A DNA stretch of 64,000 bases from contig CALXWO010000003.1 in NCBI GenBank assembly GCA_944392485.1, positions 62,001 to 126,000 on the forward strand. Reading direction: 5' to 3'. This document shows, piece by piece, positions 9,443-19,700 of the stretch; position 1 is the stretch's first letter, and each line of letters starts with the position of its first letter. The notes below the pieces were generated by a model that ran no database searches, was not told the DNA's origin, and saw only the letters and a list, made by a program, of their open reading frames with translations. The position numbers and the translations under genes were made by a program. Source of the DNA: an uncultured Clostridia bacterium. GTDB taxonomy: Bacteria > Bacillota > Clostridia > TANB77 > CAG-508.

Positions 9443-10217
9443 TTATATTATAACTTTATTGCTATCAAACACTGGTCCTTGTTTGCACACATGTTCATAT
9501 CCGCCAGTTACTATTTCTACTGCACAGCCAAGGCATACACCAAGTCCACATCCCATTCTTTCTTCTAATGAAATCTGACATGGAATATTTTTTTCTTTTG
9601 CTAGAGCCTTAACTGCTTTAAGTAATGGTAATGGTCCACATGCAAATATTGCATCAATTTTGCTATTTTCTATATCTTTTTTAAGCTCATTTATTGCAAA
9701 TCCATGTATCTTGTAACTTCCATCATCTGTTGTAATTACTAATTTATTAGATACACTTTCAAATTCTTTTTCTAATAACACAGCTTCTTTATTTCTAAAA
9801 CCTAAGTATGTATTTACCTTCGCACTTTTTTTAGCATTTTTTGCAAGTTCGTACAATGGGAACACACCAATTCCTCCACCGAAGAATTGCAATATTTTCA
9901 TACCCTTCGTATTTAAATGTGCCATACCCTAATGGTCCTACTATATCTATTAAATCTTCTTCTTTTTTTCTTGATAATATCTCAGTTCCTTTTCCTTGAA
10001 CTCTAAATATTATTTCTAAAACTCCATTTTCTTTATCCATGTTATATATGCTAATTGGTCTTCTTAAAAAAGGATCTAATCCATCTGTTACTCTAATCTC
10101 AATAAACTGACCAGGTTTTGCTACATCTACAATTTCTTTTGCTAATAAAGAAAACTTAAAAATATCAGGTTTTAATTGTTCTTTTTTTATTAATTTAGAT
10201 TGCAATTGTACTGGCAT
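9443..10217 (-). CDS. pyrK: dihydroorotate dehydrogenase B, electron-transfer subunit, with +1 shift at CGG (9881)
   Basis: About 257 aa across two frames. Start ATG 10217 (MPVQLQSKLIKKEQ), with GGGAGG seven bases upstream. The first part has the FAD-binding RRPISIYN motif; the second has the NAD-binding fold and the [2Fe-2S] cysteines in SLEERMGCGLGVCLGCAVEI plus the later cysteine of YEHVCKQGP. They join in ATT CTT [C] GGT GGA GGA ATT GGT: skipping the C at 9881 restores ILGGGIGVFPLYELAK, the conserved glycine-rich turn. In the zero frame the protein would run into LRWRNWCVPIV and stop. Everything after the shift is essential for electron transfer, so the shift must be used if the operon works. 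Confidence 0.9.
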
Positions 10218-10250
10218 TTTTATTCCTCCCAACTTTAAACAACAGCCCCA

Positions 10251-11175
10251 TTAATTCATTGCACTATTTAGTTCATCTCTCATTCTTATTGCTTCTGCTC
10301 TTGTTGCTTTTGCATATTCTTCTTCTGAATATTCATTTTTCCATCTATCTGACTTGTATGCTGCCATTAAACTTCTTGATGCATTAACAATTCCACCTAT
10401 TCCGTCCTTAAATCCTAGCGCTATATCTTCTGCCTTTCCTCCGTTGTGCTCCATATCCTGGTATTAAGAAAAATGTTTTTGGCATAATTTCTCTTAATTC
10501 TTTTATTTGTACCGGATATGTTGCTCCAACTACTGCTCCTACACTACTATATCCATATTCTCCAACTAAATCTTCTCCCCATGAGCTTACTAGTTCTGCT
10601 ACTTTTTCGTAAACGCTTCTTCCATCTTCTAGTTTTAAGTCTTGCAATTCTCCAGATGATTTATTAGATGTTTTTACTAATATAAATATTCCTTTTCCAT
10701 ATTCTCTGCAGTCATCTATAAAAGGTTTTACTCCATCAATTCCCAAATATGGATTTACTGTTATAAAATCAACATCATATATTGCAACTTTTTCGTTACC
10801 TATTGGCGTTTTCCCTATAAATGCATTTGAGTAGCCCTCTGCTGTTGATCCTATATCTCCTCTTTTTATATCTGCAATTACTATCATTCCTTTTTCTTTA
10901 GCATATTTTGCTGTTTCTGCAAATGCTTTTAACCCTTCTACTCCAAACATTTCATAAAAAGCAATTTGAGGCTTTACAGCTGGCACTATATCACATACAC
11001 TATCTATTAAACCTTTGTTAAATTCTACTATTGCTCTGCATGCTCCCTCCACATCAGAAGAATATTTTTTTCTTATACATTCTGGTATCATATCATACCT
11101 TGGATCTAACCCCATTACAGTTGGGTTATTTGTCTCTTTAATTTTTTTAATTAATTTGTCCATTGCATTATTCAT
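10251..11175 (-). CDS. pyrF: orotidine 5'-phosphate decarboxylase, with +1 shift at CGG (10443)
   Basis: About 307 aa, the longer type-2 family. Start ATG 11175 with AGGAGAG upstream. Catalytic lysine and aspartates lie in MIVIADIKRGDIGSTAEGYS; VMGLDPRYD is the N-terminal family block. Near the end the zero frame reads GYGAQRRKGRRYSARI-stop, while removing the C at 10443 from GCA CAA [C] GGA GGA AAG gives GYGAQGGKAEDIALGF, the conserved phosphate-binding loop and C-terminal helix. Without the shift the last 60 or so residues and the phosphate loop are lost. Converts OMP to UMP. Confidence 0.92.
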
Positions 11176-11209
11176 TTTTATCTCTCCTTTTATTTTATTA
11201 AATTGTAAT

Positions 11210-12481
11210 TTATCTTTTATAAACTACATTTCCATTTACTATTGTGTAATATACTCTGCCTTTTAGTTCCTTACCTATAAATGGCGTATTTTTAGATTTT
11301 GACACTATATCTTCTTTTTTATATATGTATCTCTCGTTAGGATTAAATATTGTAATATCTGCTATGCTTCCTTCTTCAATATATCCTTTATCTATGCCTA
11401 ATATTTTAGCTGCATTATAGCTTGTTAGTTTTACCATATCTAAATAAGAAATATATCCCTTATCCGCTAAATTTGTAACCGTTGCAGCTAGTGCTGTTTC
11501 AAATCCTATAATGCCATTTGGGGCTTTTTCAAGTTCTACTTCTTTTTCTTCTTTAGCATGCGGTGCATGGTCAGTAATTATGGTGTCTATTGTTCCATCT
11601 TGAAGTGCCTTTATTATTTCCTCCACATCCTCTTTTTTTCTAAGAGGAGGATTCATTTTTGCATTTGAACCTGAATTTAAAACTTCCTCTTCTGTAAAGC
11701 TATAATAATGTGGGCAAGTCTCGCAAGTAACATTTACTCCTCTTTTTTTAGCATCTCTAATTAACCTTGCTGTTTCTTTTGCACTTATATGGCATACATG
11801 TGAATGTATATTATTTATTTCTGCAAGTTCTACTTCCCTTGCTGCCATTAATGTTTCTGCCTCTGGTAAAACTCCTGGCACATTTAGCTTTTCTGCAATT
11901 TCTCCTGCATTAATAGCACCTTTTCCAAGCTCCTTTTCTTCACAATGTGAAGCAACAAAAGTATCTAAACTATTTGCTTTAATTAGTGCATCCCTCATAA
12001 TTTTTGCTCTTACAACAGGCATTCCATCATCAGAAAAAGCTATTGCACCTGCTTTTTTTAAAGCTTCAAAATCAGTTAGGTTCTCTCCTTTTTCTCCTAA
12101 TGTAACACTCGCATACGGAAGAACGTTGCAAACACCTACACGTTTTACTTCGTTTAAAATTTTTTGCAAAATAAAAACACTATCACAGGTAGGATTTGTA
12201 TTTGGCATAGGACAAATAGTAGTAAATCCACCTTTAACAGCGCTTTTCATTCCAGTTTCTATAGTTTCTTTATGTTCAAAGCCAGGCTCCCTTAAATGAC
12301 AATGCATATCTATCATACCTGGTATAATAAATAAATCAGTACAATCAATAATTTCATCTGCTGTTTTATTTATTTCTTTTGATATTTCTTTTACAATTCC
12401 ATTTTCAATAAAAATGTCAAAATAATCATCTGTTTTTGATTTATAATCAATTAACTTTCCATTTTTTAAAAGAATTGTCAC
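11210..12481 (-). CDS. pyrC: dihydroorotase
   Basis: 423 aa, class I dihydroorotase, a zinc amidohydrolase closing carbamoyl-aspartate to dihydroorotate. Zinc-ligand motif DMHCHLREPG at about residues 57-66, further histidines in SHVCHIS and the catalytic aspartate region in TIITDHAPH. First gene of the pyrCFKD operon; a solitary AAATTGTAATTTA end-like remnant lies in the gap to pyrF. Single frame. The pyrimidine genes pyrB and carAB are not in this window. Confidence 0.95.
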   Translation of the reverse strand: MTILLKNGKLIDYKSKTDDYFDIFIENGIVKEISKEINKTADEIIDCTDLFIIPGMIDMHCHLREPGFEHKETIETGMKSAVKGGFTTICPMPNTNPTCDSVFILQKILNEVKRVGVCNVLPYASVTLGEKGENLTDFEALKKAGAIAFSDDGMPVVRAKIMRDALIKANSLDTFVASHCEEKELGKGAINAGEIAEKLNVPGVLPEAETLMAAREVELAEINNIHSHVCHISAKETARLIRDAKKRGVNVTCETCPHYYSFTEEEVLNSGSNAKMNPPLRKKEDVEEIIKALQDGTIDTIITDHAPHAKEEKEVELEKAPNGIIGFETALAATVTNLADKGYISYLDMVKLTSYNAAKILGIDKGYIEEGSIADITIFNPNERYIYKKEDIVSKSKNTPFIGKELKGRVYYTIVNGNVVYKR

Positions 12482-12547
12482 TTTTTACCCTCCTTTTGGT
12501 ATTTTTACAATATTATCACTTTTTTATCCTATTTTCAAGATTTTTAT

Positions 12548-12576
12548 TTGACTTTATGCATTTTTTGATTTAATAT
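12548..12576 (+). promoter_or_regulatory. probable sigma-A promoter of the pyrE-like gene
   Basis: TTGACT (12548-12553) and TAATAT (12571-12576) with a 17-base spacer. Transcription should start around 12583, so the hairpin at 12583-12609 is the 5' end of the message. Confidence 0.65.
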
Positions 12577-12582
12577 GTATGT

Positions 12583-12609
12583 GGAAATTTCGCTCCGAGC
12601 AAATTTTCC
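12583..12609 (+). promoter_or_regulatory. 5'-terminal leader hairpin before the pyrE-like gene
   Basis: GGAAATTT-C-GCTC-C-GAGC-AAATTTTCC forms an almost complete hairpin that fills the short leader and ends just before AGGAGG. It is not followed by a T-run, so it is not a terminator; it could stabilise the message or respond to a regulator. Confidence 0.5.
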
Positions 12610-12625
12610 ATAGGAGGTAAATATT

Positions 12626-13480
12626 ATGAGTAATTTAGTATCATATTTATTTAAAACAAATGCATTAAGAATCTGTCCCGACAACAAACCATTTTGGTAC
12701 ACATCTGGCAAAATAGGACCATACTATATAAACACACACTTTTTATATGGAAGTGAGCAAGATGCAGTAGAACTACTAGAATTCATAGATTTCGAAAAAC
12801 AAGATAAAGAAAATCTTCCTAAAAAAGTTTTTGAAAAAACTTTCGAACATTATCAAACAAATGAAATTTACAAACACGTAATTGATGAAATGATTAAATT
12901 TATAAAAGAAAATATTGATATTAATGAGATTGACTATATCTCTGGTGGAGAAAGAAGAGACTGGTTTTTCTCTAATATTGTTGCAAATAAACTTTCAAAA
13001 CCACACATTACTATCTACAAAGACTTAAGCATGGTCGTAACAGATAGTGAATTTGAAGAAATTGTTGATGTAGAAAATGTAAAAAATGCAAAGGTACTAC
13101 ATATAGCAGACTTAATAACAGAAGCATCTAGCTATTTAAGAGCTTGGATACCTGCAATTAAGAGCTTAGGAGCAGAAATAAAATGGAGCACAGTAGTAGT
13201 AGACAGAATGCAAGGTGGAAAAGAAAAATTAGAAAAAGAAAATGTAAAATCTTTATCAATGATAAATATAGACGAAAGCTTATTTGAAAAAGCACTTAAC
13301 ATGAACATAATAAATGAAAATCAATTCGAGATGTTAAAAAACTTCTACGAAAATCCAGACGAAACAATGAGAAAATTTTTAATAGCACATCCAGAATTTT
13401 TAGAAAACGCACTTAAATCAGACGAAAAAACAGCAGCAAGAGCAAAATTATGCATAGATAATAACTTATATAATTTATAA
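12626..13480 (+). CDS. divergent orotate phosphoribosyltransferase-like protein
   Basis: 284 aa, start ATG 12626 behind AGGAGG. The N-terminal PFWYTSGKIGPYYIN matches the PyrE substrate block (F.L.SGK.SP.Y.N), and ISGGERRDWFFS corresponds to the next conserved stretch. The region where PyrE has the acidic PRPP loop (V-E-D-V-x-T-x-G-x-S) here reads HIADLITEASSYLRAW, keeping only part of the motif. An insert of about 50 residues follows the N-terminal block and the C-terminus has an extra helical region. It is divergent from the pyrC operon and is the only PyrE candidate in the window. It may be a specialised PyrE or a regulator derived from one. Confidence 0.7.
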   Translation: MSNLVSYLFKTNALRICPDNKPFWYTSGKIGPYYINTHFLYGSEQDAVELLEFIDFEKQDKENLPKKVFEKTFEHYQTNEIYKHVIDEMIKFIKENIDINEIDYISGGERRDWFFSNIVANKLSKPHITIYKDLSMVVTDSEFEEIVDVENVKNAKVLHIADLITEASSYLRAWIPAIKSLGAEIKWSTVVVDRMQGGKEKLEKENVKSLSMINIDESLFEKALNMNIINENQFEMLKNFYENPDETMRKFLIAHPEFLENALKSDEKTAARAKLCIDNNLYNL

Positions 13481-13566
13481 AAACGAAAGGGGACATAAAA
13501 ACGAAAGGGGACAGACCCCTTTCGTTTTATTTTTTAACGAAAGGGGTCTGTCCCCTTTCGTTTTAT
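13481..13566. repeat. REP palindrome cluster, right-hand flank of RAYT 1 (family E)
   Basis: One half unit (AAACGAAAGGGGACA) and two full palindromes: AACGAAAGGGG-ACAGA-CCCCTTTCGTT at about 13499-13527 and AACGAAAGGGG-TCTGT-CCCCTTTCGTT at about 13536-13562. The last one overlaps the stop codon of the transposase. Identical palindromes lie on the other side of the gene. Confidence 0.9.
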
Positions 13567-14321
13567 TTTTTTATCTGATTATAATATTTTGTCTTGCTAA
13601 CTTCTAAAACCCTAAGAATTTGTTCTATACTTATCTTCTTTATCTCTCTTATTCTATAGACTACTTCTACCAAATTTTTCTCATTTATCTCAGGAATTTC
13701 TTTGTTTTTTATTACATAGTCTATAAAGCTTCTTACCTGTGCATCTGTTATATTTTCTTCTATAAAAACATCATCAATAACATCATCATTATTTTCCGTC
13801 ATTTGCTTTCTAAATTCATTTATTGCATAAAATTTATTATCATTATATGTACTTAATATAAAATCTCTGTCTATAATTTTAGAACCATATATAACTTCAC
13901 TATAACTACTCCATCTATAGTTTTCTGTTTTACAAATACCTGCTTTTTCTGGATTTCTATGTATATATCTTATTAATCGTAATAAATAAGTTTGATTTTC
14001 TATGTTTTGACTTTTAAATCTATCTTGAAATAAATGTCCCACTCTTCCATACTTCTTGTTAAATTCTCCTGCATATACACATGTAATATTTTTCATTAAT
14101 TCTCCTATTTTAAGTTCTTTGTCTTCTATTAACAAATGAACATGATTGTCCATCAGGCAATATGCATAAACTTTACAATTTAATCCTATACTATAATATT
14201 TTAATAAATGTAAAAACGTCTTTCGATCCTCATCATCCACAAATATTTCTGTTTTATTCACCCCTCTTATTATAATGTGATAAAATCCAGTTTTGCTAAT
14301 CTTTCTAGCCATTCTTGGCAT
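13563..14321 (-). CDS. REP-associated tyrosine transposase (RAYT / Y1_Tnp, IS200-like) 1
   Basis: 252 aa. Y1 single-strand transposase: the HUH-type motif lies in CLMDNHVHLLIEDKEL (H60, H62) and the catalytic tyrosine in the YLLRLIRYIHRNP block (residues 112-124). N-terminal MPRMARK and the GHLFQDRFKS block are typical of RAYTs rather than of IS200 TnpA, which is about 150 aa. The C-terminal 80 residues look like a helix-turn-helix (ISIEQILRVLEVSKTKYY). It is bracketed on both sides by family E palindromes, so the gene and its sites form one unit. Start ATG 14321 after AAGGAGGG. No in-frame CGG; it has native codon use. Confidence 0.9.
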   Translation of the reverse strand: MPRMARKISKTGFYHIIIRGVNKTEIFVDDEDRKTFLHLLKYYSIGLNCKVYAYCLMDNHVHLLIEDKELKIGELMKNITCVYAGEFNKKYGRVGHLFQDRFKSQNIENQTYLLRLIRYIHRNPEKAGICKTENYRWSSYSEVIYGSKIIDRDFILSTYNDNKFYAINEFRKQMTENNDDVIDDVFIEENITDAQVRSFIDYVIKNKEIPEINEKNLVEVVYRIREIKKISIEQILRVLEVSKTKYYNQIKK

Positions 14322-14344
14322 ATGTTCCCTCCTTTTTATATACC

Positions 14345-14438
14345 AAAACGAAAGGGGACAGACCCCTTTTGTTTCTGCCCCCTAAAACTTATTTAATCTT
14401 CTGTCTGAAACGAAAGGGGTCTGTCCCCTTTCGTTTTA
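14345..14438. repeat. REP palindrome cluster, left-hand flank of RAYT 1 (family E)
   Basis: Two palindromes with the AACGAAAGGGG...CCCCTTTCGTT arms: 14345-14374 (right arm with one change) and 14408-14438. The second runs into the stop codon of the M18 aminopeptidase gene, which therefore uses repeat sequence as its end. Confidence 0.9.
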
Positions 14439-15836
14439 TTTCATAAATGCTTCGTATGTTTTGTATGCTGAGTAAATGTCGTATTTGCTTGTTACTTCGT
14501 ATGGTGAGTGCATTGATAATACTGGTACTCCACAGTCTATTACGTCTACACCTTTGTTTGCTAGGATATAGGCTATTGTTCCGCCTCCTCCTACATCTAC
14601 TTTGCCTAATTCTCCTATTTGGTATAGTATTCCATTTTCTTCTAGTAGTTTTCTTATTTCTGCTACATATTCTGCGTTTGCATCTGATGCTCCAGATTTT
14701 CCTCTTGCTCCTGTGTATTTATTAAATCCTATTCCATATCCTAAGAAAGATGCATTGTTTTTTTCTGAAACACTTGCATATATTGGATCTAAACCTGCAT
14801 CTACATCTGCTGATAACATTTTTGAATTGCAAAATACTTTGTCTAGTAAGTTTGGTCTGTTTTCTCCTGTTTTGTTTAATAGTTCTGCAACAAATGTATC
14901 AAATACATGTGATTCCATTCCTGTATTTCCCATGCTTCCTATTTCTTCTTTGTCTGATAATATGCATACTGCTGTTTTTTTAGGATTATTTATATTAAGC
15001 ATTGCTCTTAATTCTGCGTATGCACATACTCTATCATCTTGACCATATCCTGCTACCATGCTTCTGTCAAATCCTAAACTTTTTGCTTTAAATGCTGGTA
15101 CTAGTTCTAGTTCTGCACTTAATAAATCCTTTTCTGTTATTCCATATTTTTCGTTTAATATTCTTAATACATTTAATTTTACTTTTTCTGTTGTTTTTTC
15201 GTCCCCATATGGAATACTTCCAATAAGAAGATTTAAATCTTCTCCTGCTATTCCTTCTTTTAATTTTTTCTCCATTTGCTCTTGTGCTAGGTGTGGCAAA
15301 AGATCTGTAATTGTAAATATTGGATCTGTATCTTCTTCTCCTATATTTACTTTTATTTTTTCTCCAGATGTTTTAACAATAACTCCATGTATACTAAGCG
15401 GAATTGTTGTCCATTGATATTTCTTTATTCCTCCATAATAATGGGTTTTTAAATATGCAAAGCCTTGATCTTCATATAAAGGATTTGGTTTTAAATCTAA
15501 CCTTGGCGAATCTATATGTGCCCCTACTATGTTTAATCCTTTTTCTAATACATCTGTTCCAATTACTGCTATATATATGCTTTTTGCTCTATTTATATAA
15601 TATACTTTATCTCCCGGCTCTAATATCATTTTTTCTCTTAAATCTGTAAATCCATTTTTGCTTAAAACTTCTTGCACAAAATCTGCTACTTCTCTTTCTG
15701 TTTTGCAATTATTTAAAAAATAAATAAATTCATCTCCAAATGTATTTATTTTTATTTTTTCCTCTTCACTAACACTTTCCCATCCGCATTTTTTTTGATT
15801 AAATAATCTTTCTTTTAAACTTTCGTATTCTGACAT
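14436..15836 (-). CDS. M18-family aminopeptidase
   Basis: 466 aa. Zinc aminopeptidase of the aminopeptidase I group: GAHIDSPRLDLKPNPLYE carries the first metal ligands, CILSDKEEIGSMG the catalytic glutamate pair, ADVDAGLDPIY and HSPYEVTSKYD later ligands. It should be cytosolic and remove N-terminal acidic or neutral residues from peptides. Start ATG 15836 behind AAGGAGA. It stands alone between the RAYT unit and the Spo0A-like gene. Single frame; several near misses (GGC GGA, TGC GGA) show CGG only out of frame. Confidence 0.92.
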   Translation of the reverse strand: MSEYESLKERLFNQKKCGWESVSEEEKIKINTFGDEFIYFLNNCKTEREVADFVQEVLSKNGFTDLREKMILEPGDKVYYINRAKSIYIAVIGTDVLEKGLNIVGAHIDSPRLDLKPNPLYEDQGFAYLKTHYYGGIKKYQWTTIPLSIHGVIVKTSGEKIKVNIGEEDTDPIFTITDLLPHLAQEQMEKKLKEGIAGEDLNLLIGSIPYGDEKTTEKVKLNVLRILNEKYGITEKDLLSAELELVPAFKAKSLGFDRSMVAGYGQDDRVCAYAELRAMLNINNPKKTAVCILSDKEEIGSMGNTGMESHVFDTFVAELLNKTGENRPNLLDKVFCNSKMLSADVDAGLDPIYASVSEKNNASFLGYGIGFNKYTGARGKSGASDANAEYVAEIRKLLEENGILYQIGELGKVDVGGGGTIAYILANKGVDVIDCGVPVLSMHSPYEVTSKYDIYSAYKTYEAFMK

Positions 15837-16053
15837 AATCTTCTCCTTTCTTTGTATTTGTTATCTGGCTTGCTGGTTGCCCCTCTTTTTGCGTGCGAGG
15901 GTGGAACCTCTCCCTTACAACATGTATAATTTAAATTCATATTTATTATAGCACAAGCAATTTTTTCATACAATATATGGTAATAATTTTATTATATGTA
16001 ATTTTTATTTTTTATATACTCTTTCCCACTGTTTTTATTATTTGAAAAAGAAT

Positions 16054-16086
16054 AAGCTCCAGTATTTTACTGGAGCTATTTTTTTG
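16054..16086 (-). terminator. intrinsic terminator after the Spo0A-like gene
   Basis: AGCTCCAGTA / TACTGGAGCT hairpin with T-tracts on both sides; on the minus strand it directly follows the stop of the 16097-16597 gene. Confidence 0.75.
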
Positions 16087-16096
16087 GAGTATTTAT

Positions 16097-16597
16097 TTAT
16101 ATTTTGTTGTAATTTAAATAATCAACTATCATATAAATAAATTCACTATTAGTTGGCTTTCCTCTTGAGGGATTAACTGAATATCCAAAATATTCTTCAA
16201 ATACTTTTGTCTTTCCTCTATCCCAAGCAACTTCTATTGCGTGTCTTATGGCACGTTCAACTTTTGTGGGAGTTGTTTTTTGTTCTTTTGCGATACTGGG
16301 ATATAATGTTTTAGTCAATGAGCACCTACCATGTTTCCATATATAGGTAATGCCAATTCTTAGGAAATCATATCCAACAATGTGTGCTGGAACTCCAATT
16401 TCCTTTAAGATTTGAGTAATTTCATACTCAATATCTTTAGATGTATTTTTGACACCTTCATTCTCAATCTTTTTGATAGACTTTTCATCCATTGCTTTTG
16501 CAATAACGCAAAGTAAATCATCAACTGTTACCTCTCTTTTCCGGCATTCCTCAAGAATCGCCTTGATGTTTTCTGCTTTGTTTTCTCTTTCCAGCAT
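16097..16597 (-). CDS. Spo0A C-terminal-domain protein without receiver domain; foreign codon use
   Basis: 166 aa. The second half matches the Spo0A DNA-binding domain: LTKTLYPSIAKEQKTTPTKV, VERAIRHAIEVAWDRGKTKV, FGYSVNPSRGKPTNSEFIYM. The first 50 residues are short helices, with no phosphorylatable aspartate domain. It should bind 0A-box-like DNA constitutively. It is monocistronic with its own terminator. Codon use is richer in GCG, CCC, GTC, and codon 19 is an in-frame CGG (TGC CGG AAA) where arginine fits and a +1 shift would stop translation four codons later. Host core genes never use CGG that way here, so this gene was probably acquired. Confidence 0.85.
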   Translation of the reverse strand: MLERENKAENIKAILEECRKREVTVDDLLCVIAKAMDEKSIKKIENEGVKNTSKDIEYEITQILKEIGVPAHIVGYDFLRIGITYIWKHGRCSLTKTLYPSIAKEQKTTPTKVERAIRHAIEVAWDRGKTKVFEEYFGYSVNPSRGKPTNSEFIYMIVDYLNYNKI

Positions 16598-16725
16598 GTG
16601 GAGCCTCCAAAAAAAATATAGTCAAGCCAATGGCTTGCTAAGTATATTATACTATAATTTACATAATCTGTTAAATCAAAGGCTATGCATATAGCATACA
16701 CGGCAGTCTACTCATACGATTGCAT

Positions 16726-16760
16726 AAAAATAAAGGGAGATTTTTCTCCCTTTATTTTTT
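16726..16760. terminator. intrinsic terminator after the surface-protein operon
   Basis: AAAGGGAGA / TCTCCCTTT hairpin flanked by an A-run and T-run, just beyond the stop of the 16766-21287 gene. Confidence 0.8.
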
Positions 16761-16765
16761 ATGTG

Positions 16766-19700
16766 CTATTTTTTTATTACAAATTTCTTAATTAGCACTA
16801 TTCCTACTGCTATTACTGCCAAGCTACTTATTACTATTATTGTTATTGCAAGTGCAGAAAGTCTGTCTTCACCAGTTGGTTTTGTTATAATTATTGTTTC
16901 TCCCCAGAACTCGTCTACTTCATTAGCTAATCTTACATTTATAGCATTTTCTGGAATTTCACTTTCATTTTGTGTTGTATGTTTTGTTGTTGTTCCATCT
17001 CCATTTTCTATCTCATAAATCCAACTATTATCTAATGTTACATTTGTGTCTTCACTGTTCACATAGCTTAGGTTTGCTGGTTCTGCTTCCATATTTCTTC
17101 TTCCTGCTGCATTTGAGTATTGCATAATTTCAGCTATATAGCTTTGGTAGTTTCCTCCTAGTTCTCCGTTACTGTTTGATGTTAATACTGTTCTTAATGT
17201 TACTGTTTTACTATAATCTGCATTTGCTACTCTTTTTGTACCATCTTCATTTGTTCCAGCTTCATGATATTCATCGCCATTGCCAGTATATCTTGTTAGG
17301 AAATCAGTTACAGAAGTATTTTGGATTACTGTTTCTATTGTTGTGTTTTCTCCAATACCATCAGCATTGAGTTCTGTTTTTACTTTTTCGTCTTCGTTCG
17401 TTACTTTTTCTTCAAAGTCGTTTCCTGATGTTCCTTCTTTTGCATCAAATTTTAGGTCATTGTTTAGTGCTTCTTCTATTGTTTCTACTCTTGATAGTAC
17501 TGGTGTGTCATTTTCACCTCGTATTCCTGTATAATAGAATTGTCCTAAATACGTTCCTATTACATTACTATCTGAATATGAGTAAGTTCCGCTTCTCATT
17601 GTTGTTTTTACTGTGTCACGTATTTCTCCTAAAGTTTGACTATATGACTTTATGTCTTGATTTGTGTATGCAGTTACTAATGCTTCTGATAAGTAATCTT
17701 CATCACTATCATTTCTTATTACATAAGTGTATTCTACTTCCAGTTGTGCACCTTGTGCTAATTCTTCTACATCTGTTGCTACTTGCCAGAAGCCTCTATT
17801 ATCTCTTGTTGATTTAATTGTTGCAAGTCCTTCTGTTACTCCTGATACATCTATACCAGTATTATTAATTATTTGTGATATATCAGCTTTTGCATCTATT
17901 ATAGATTGTACTCCTGTTCCATTTGGTGTTATTTTTAATCCTGTTATGTGTTTTTCTAGTATTAATTTTGTTTCTGGTCTTAATGCTAGTCCAAAGTTCA
18001 TATTATCAAATGAAAGTGAATTATTAATATTCTCATATTCAACTGTTGTTGTATTGCTAGAAGTTGCTTTACCATCATCTTTATCTTCATCTACTGGAAC
18101 ATTTATTCTTGATGTTTCTGCTGCCATCCAAGTATTTCTTAAATCGCCTTCTTCTCTATTTTCAAGACTTTGACCAATAGTTTCATCTATTGTACTTGAA
18201 TATGCCATTACTTCTAGTCTTCTTGCTTCATTATCTCTTGCTACTGATTCTCCATCCGTATATCCTGCTGTGTTATACCAAGGAGCATTATAATGGTCAT
18301 CTACTGTTGATTTGTAATCTTGTCCATTATAAGTTTGTACATTTCCTGTTAAGTCATATGTTGTTCCATCCCCATAGATGAATCTTATAATATAATTTCC
18401 TGGTATATAGCCTTCAAATTCATAGTATCCATCATAACCCTCTCCTGTAGGATATTGATTTGTATATTCTGTTATTGATTGTCCATCCTCACTTAGCTTT
18501 TTAACAGTTCCACTTCCAGACCTTGTTTCTTGCCAAATGTATTCGTAATTTTTTCCGCCTATTGTTTTTATTTCTATTAATTGTACTATTACGTCATTTA
18601 CTCCGTCTTCTGGATTTTCTCCACCGTCTTTTACACCATTTGCATTATTAAATTTACCGTCATCCCATACAGTTCCAGTTATTGTTCTTTCTTCATCTTT
18701 TAAGCTTATAGTTATTCCTTTTGCTTCATCTGTATCATCTTCATATTGTGTTATTGCTCCATTTGTTATTCCATTTCCTGGTGCTGAATCTATGTCAATT
18801 AATCCTCCATTTGTAGTAGAATATCTTGTAATTTCTGTTATATTTGTACAGTTTTCTTTTAACTCTACATTTCCATCTTCATCTTTTGTTACCCTAAATG
18901 TTAAGTCAATTTGTTTTATATAACCGTTATCTTTACCTACAGAAAGTCCATCCCCTACAGCTGTAACTGTTATTTTTCTTTCCCTTTCATCTATTACAAC
19001 ATCATATTCATCTGTTGGAACGATATTATATGGTTCATATATTTCATCATAGTAATATACAAACTGATCTACTTGCGCATCTGTATATGTTTGATTTTTT
19101 AAATATACAGAATATGTAACATATGCTTCTAATTCACTTTGTTCTTCATAATTATTAACATTATTATCAGCAGCATTTACAGTATTAGCTATTGCACTAT
19201 TATCTGTTTTGTAATCACCTATTCTATAGTTATAATCTGATTTATATAAATACAAGTTATATGTTACATCTTTATTATCTGAAGAATTTTCTTCCAACAC
19301 TTCGTCTAACCATAAATCTTCCCATTCTCCATTCATTATCTTAGCATATGAATATGTTGTTTCCTTGCCATTTATTGTTAGTCTGGCTTCTTTAACATCT
19401 GTTCCAATTGCTAAATCAAATTCTTTTTCTATTAGTCCTAAATTAACATTATTAAAAGTTTGTGGTCCAGAATCAGACTTATATCCTAGCTCAGATAAAT
19501 TAACTTCTGCTTCGACTTTAAATTGTTTTTTCGGATCACTAGATGCTGGGTTTGTTCCATCATTATTAGCTCTTAATGTTGATGTATTATTCTCTCCATC
19601 ATAATCATATTCTAACGGCGTTGTATCATTAGATTGTCCATAACTTATTGTTTTAAACCTATCATTTAAAGAAGATCTTGTATTGTTTTCACTAGCTTTA

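Noticed and set aside
15885..15925. T-box-like string GAGGGTGGAACC upstream of the M18 gene
   Set aside because: It is on the plus strand with no plus-strand gene after it, and lacks the specifier stems and terminator; more likely decayed repeat sequence.
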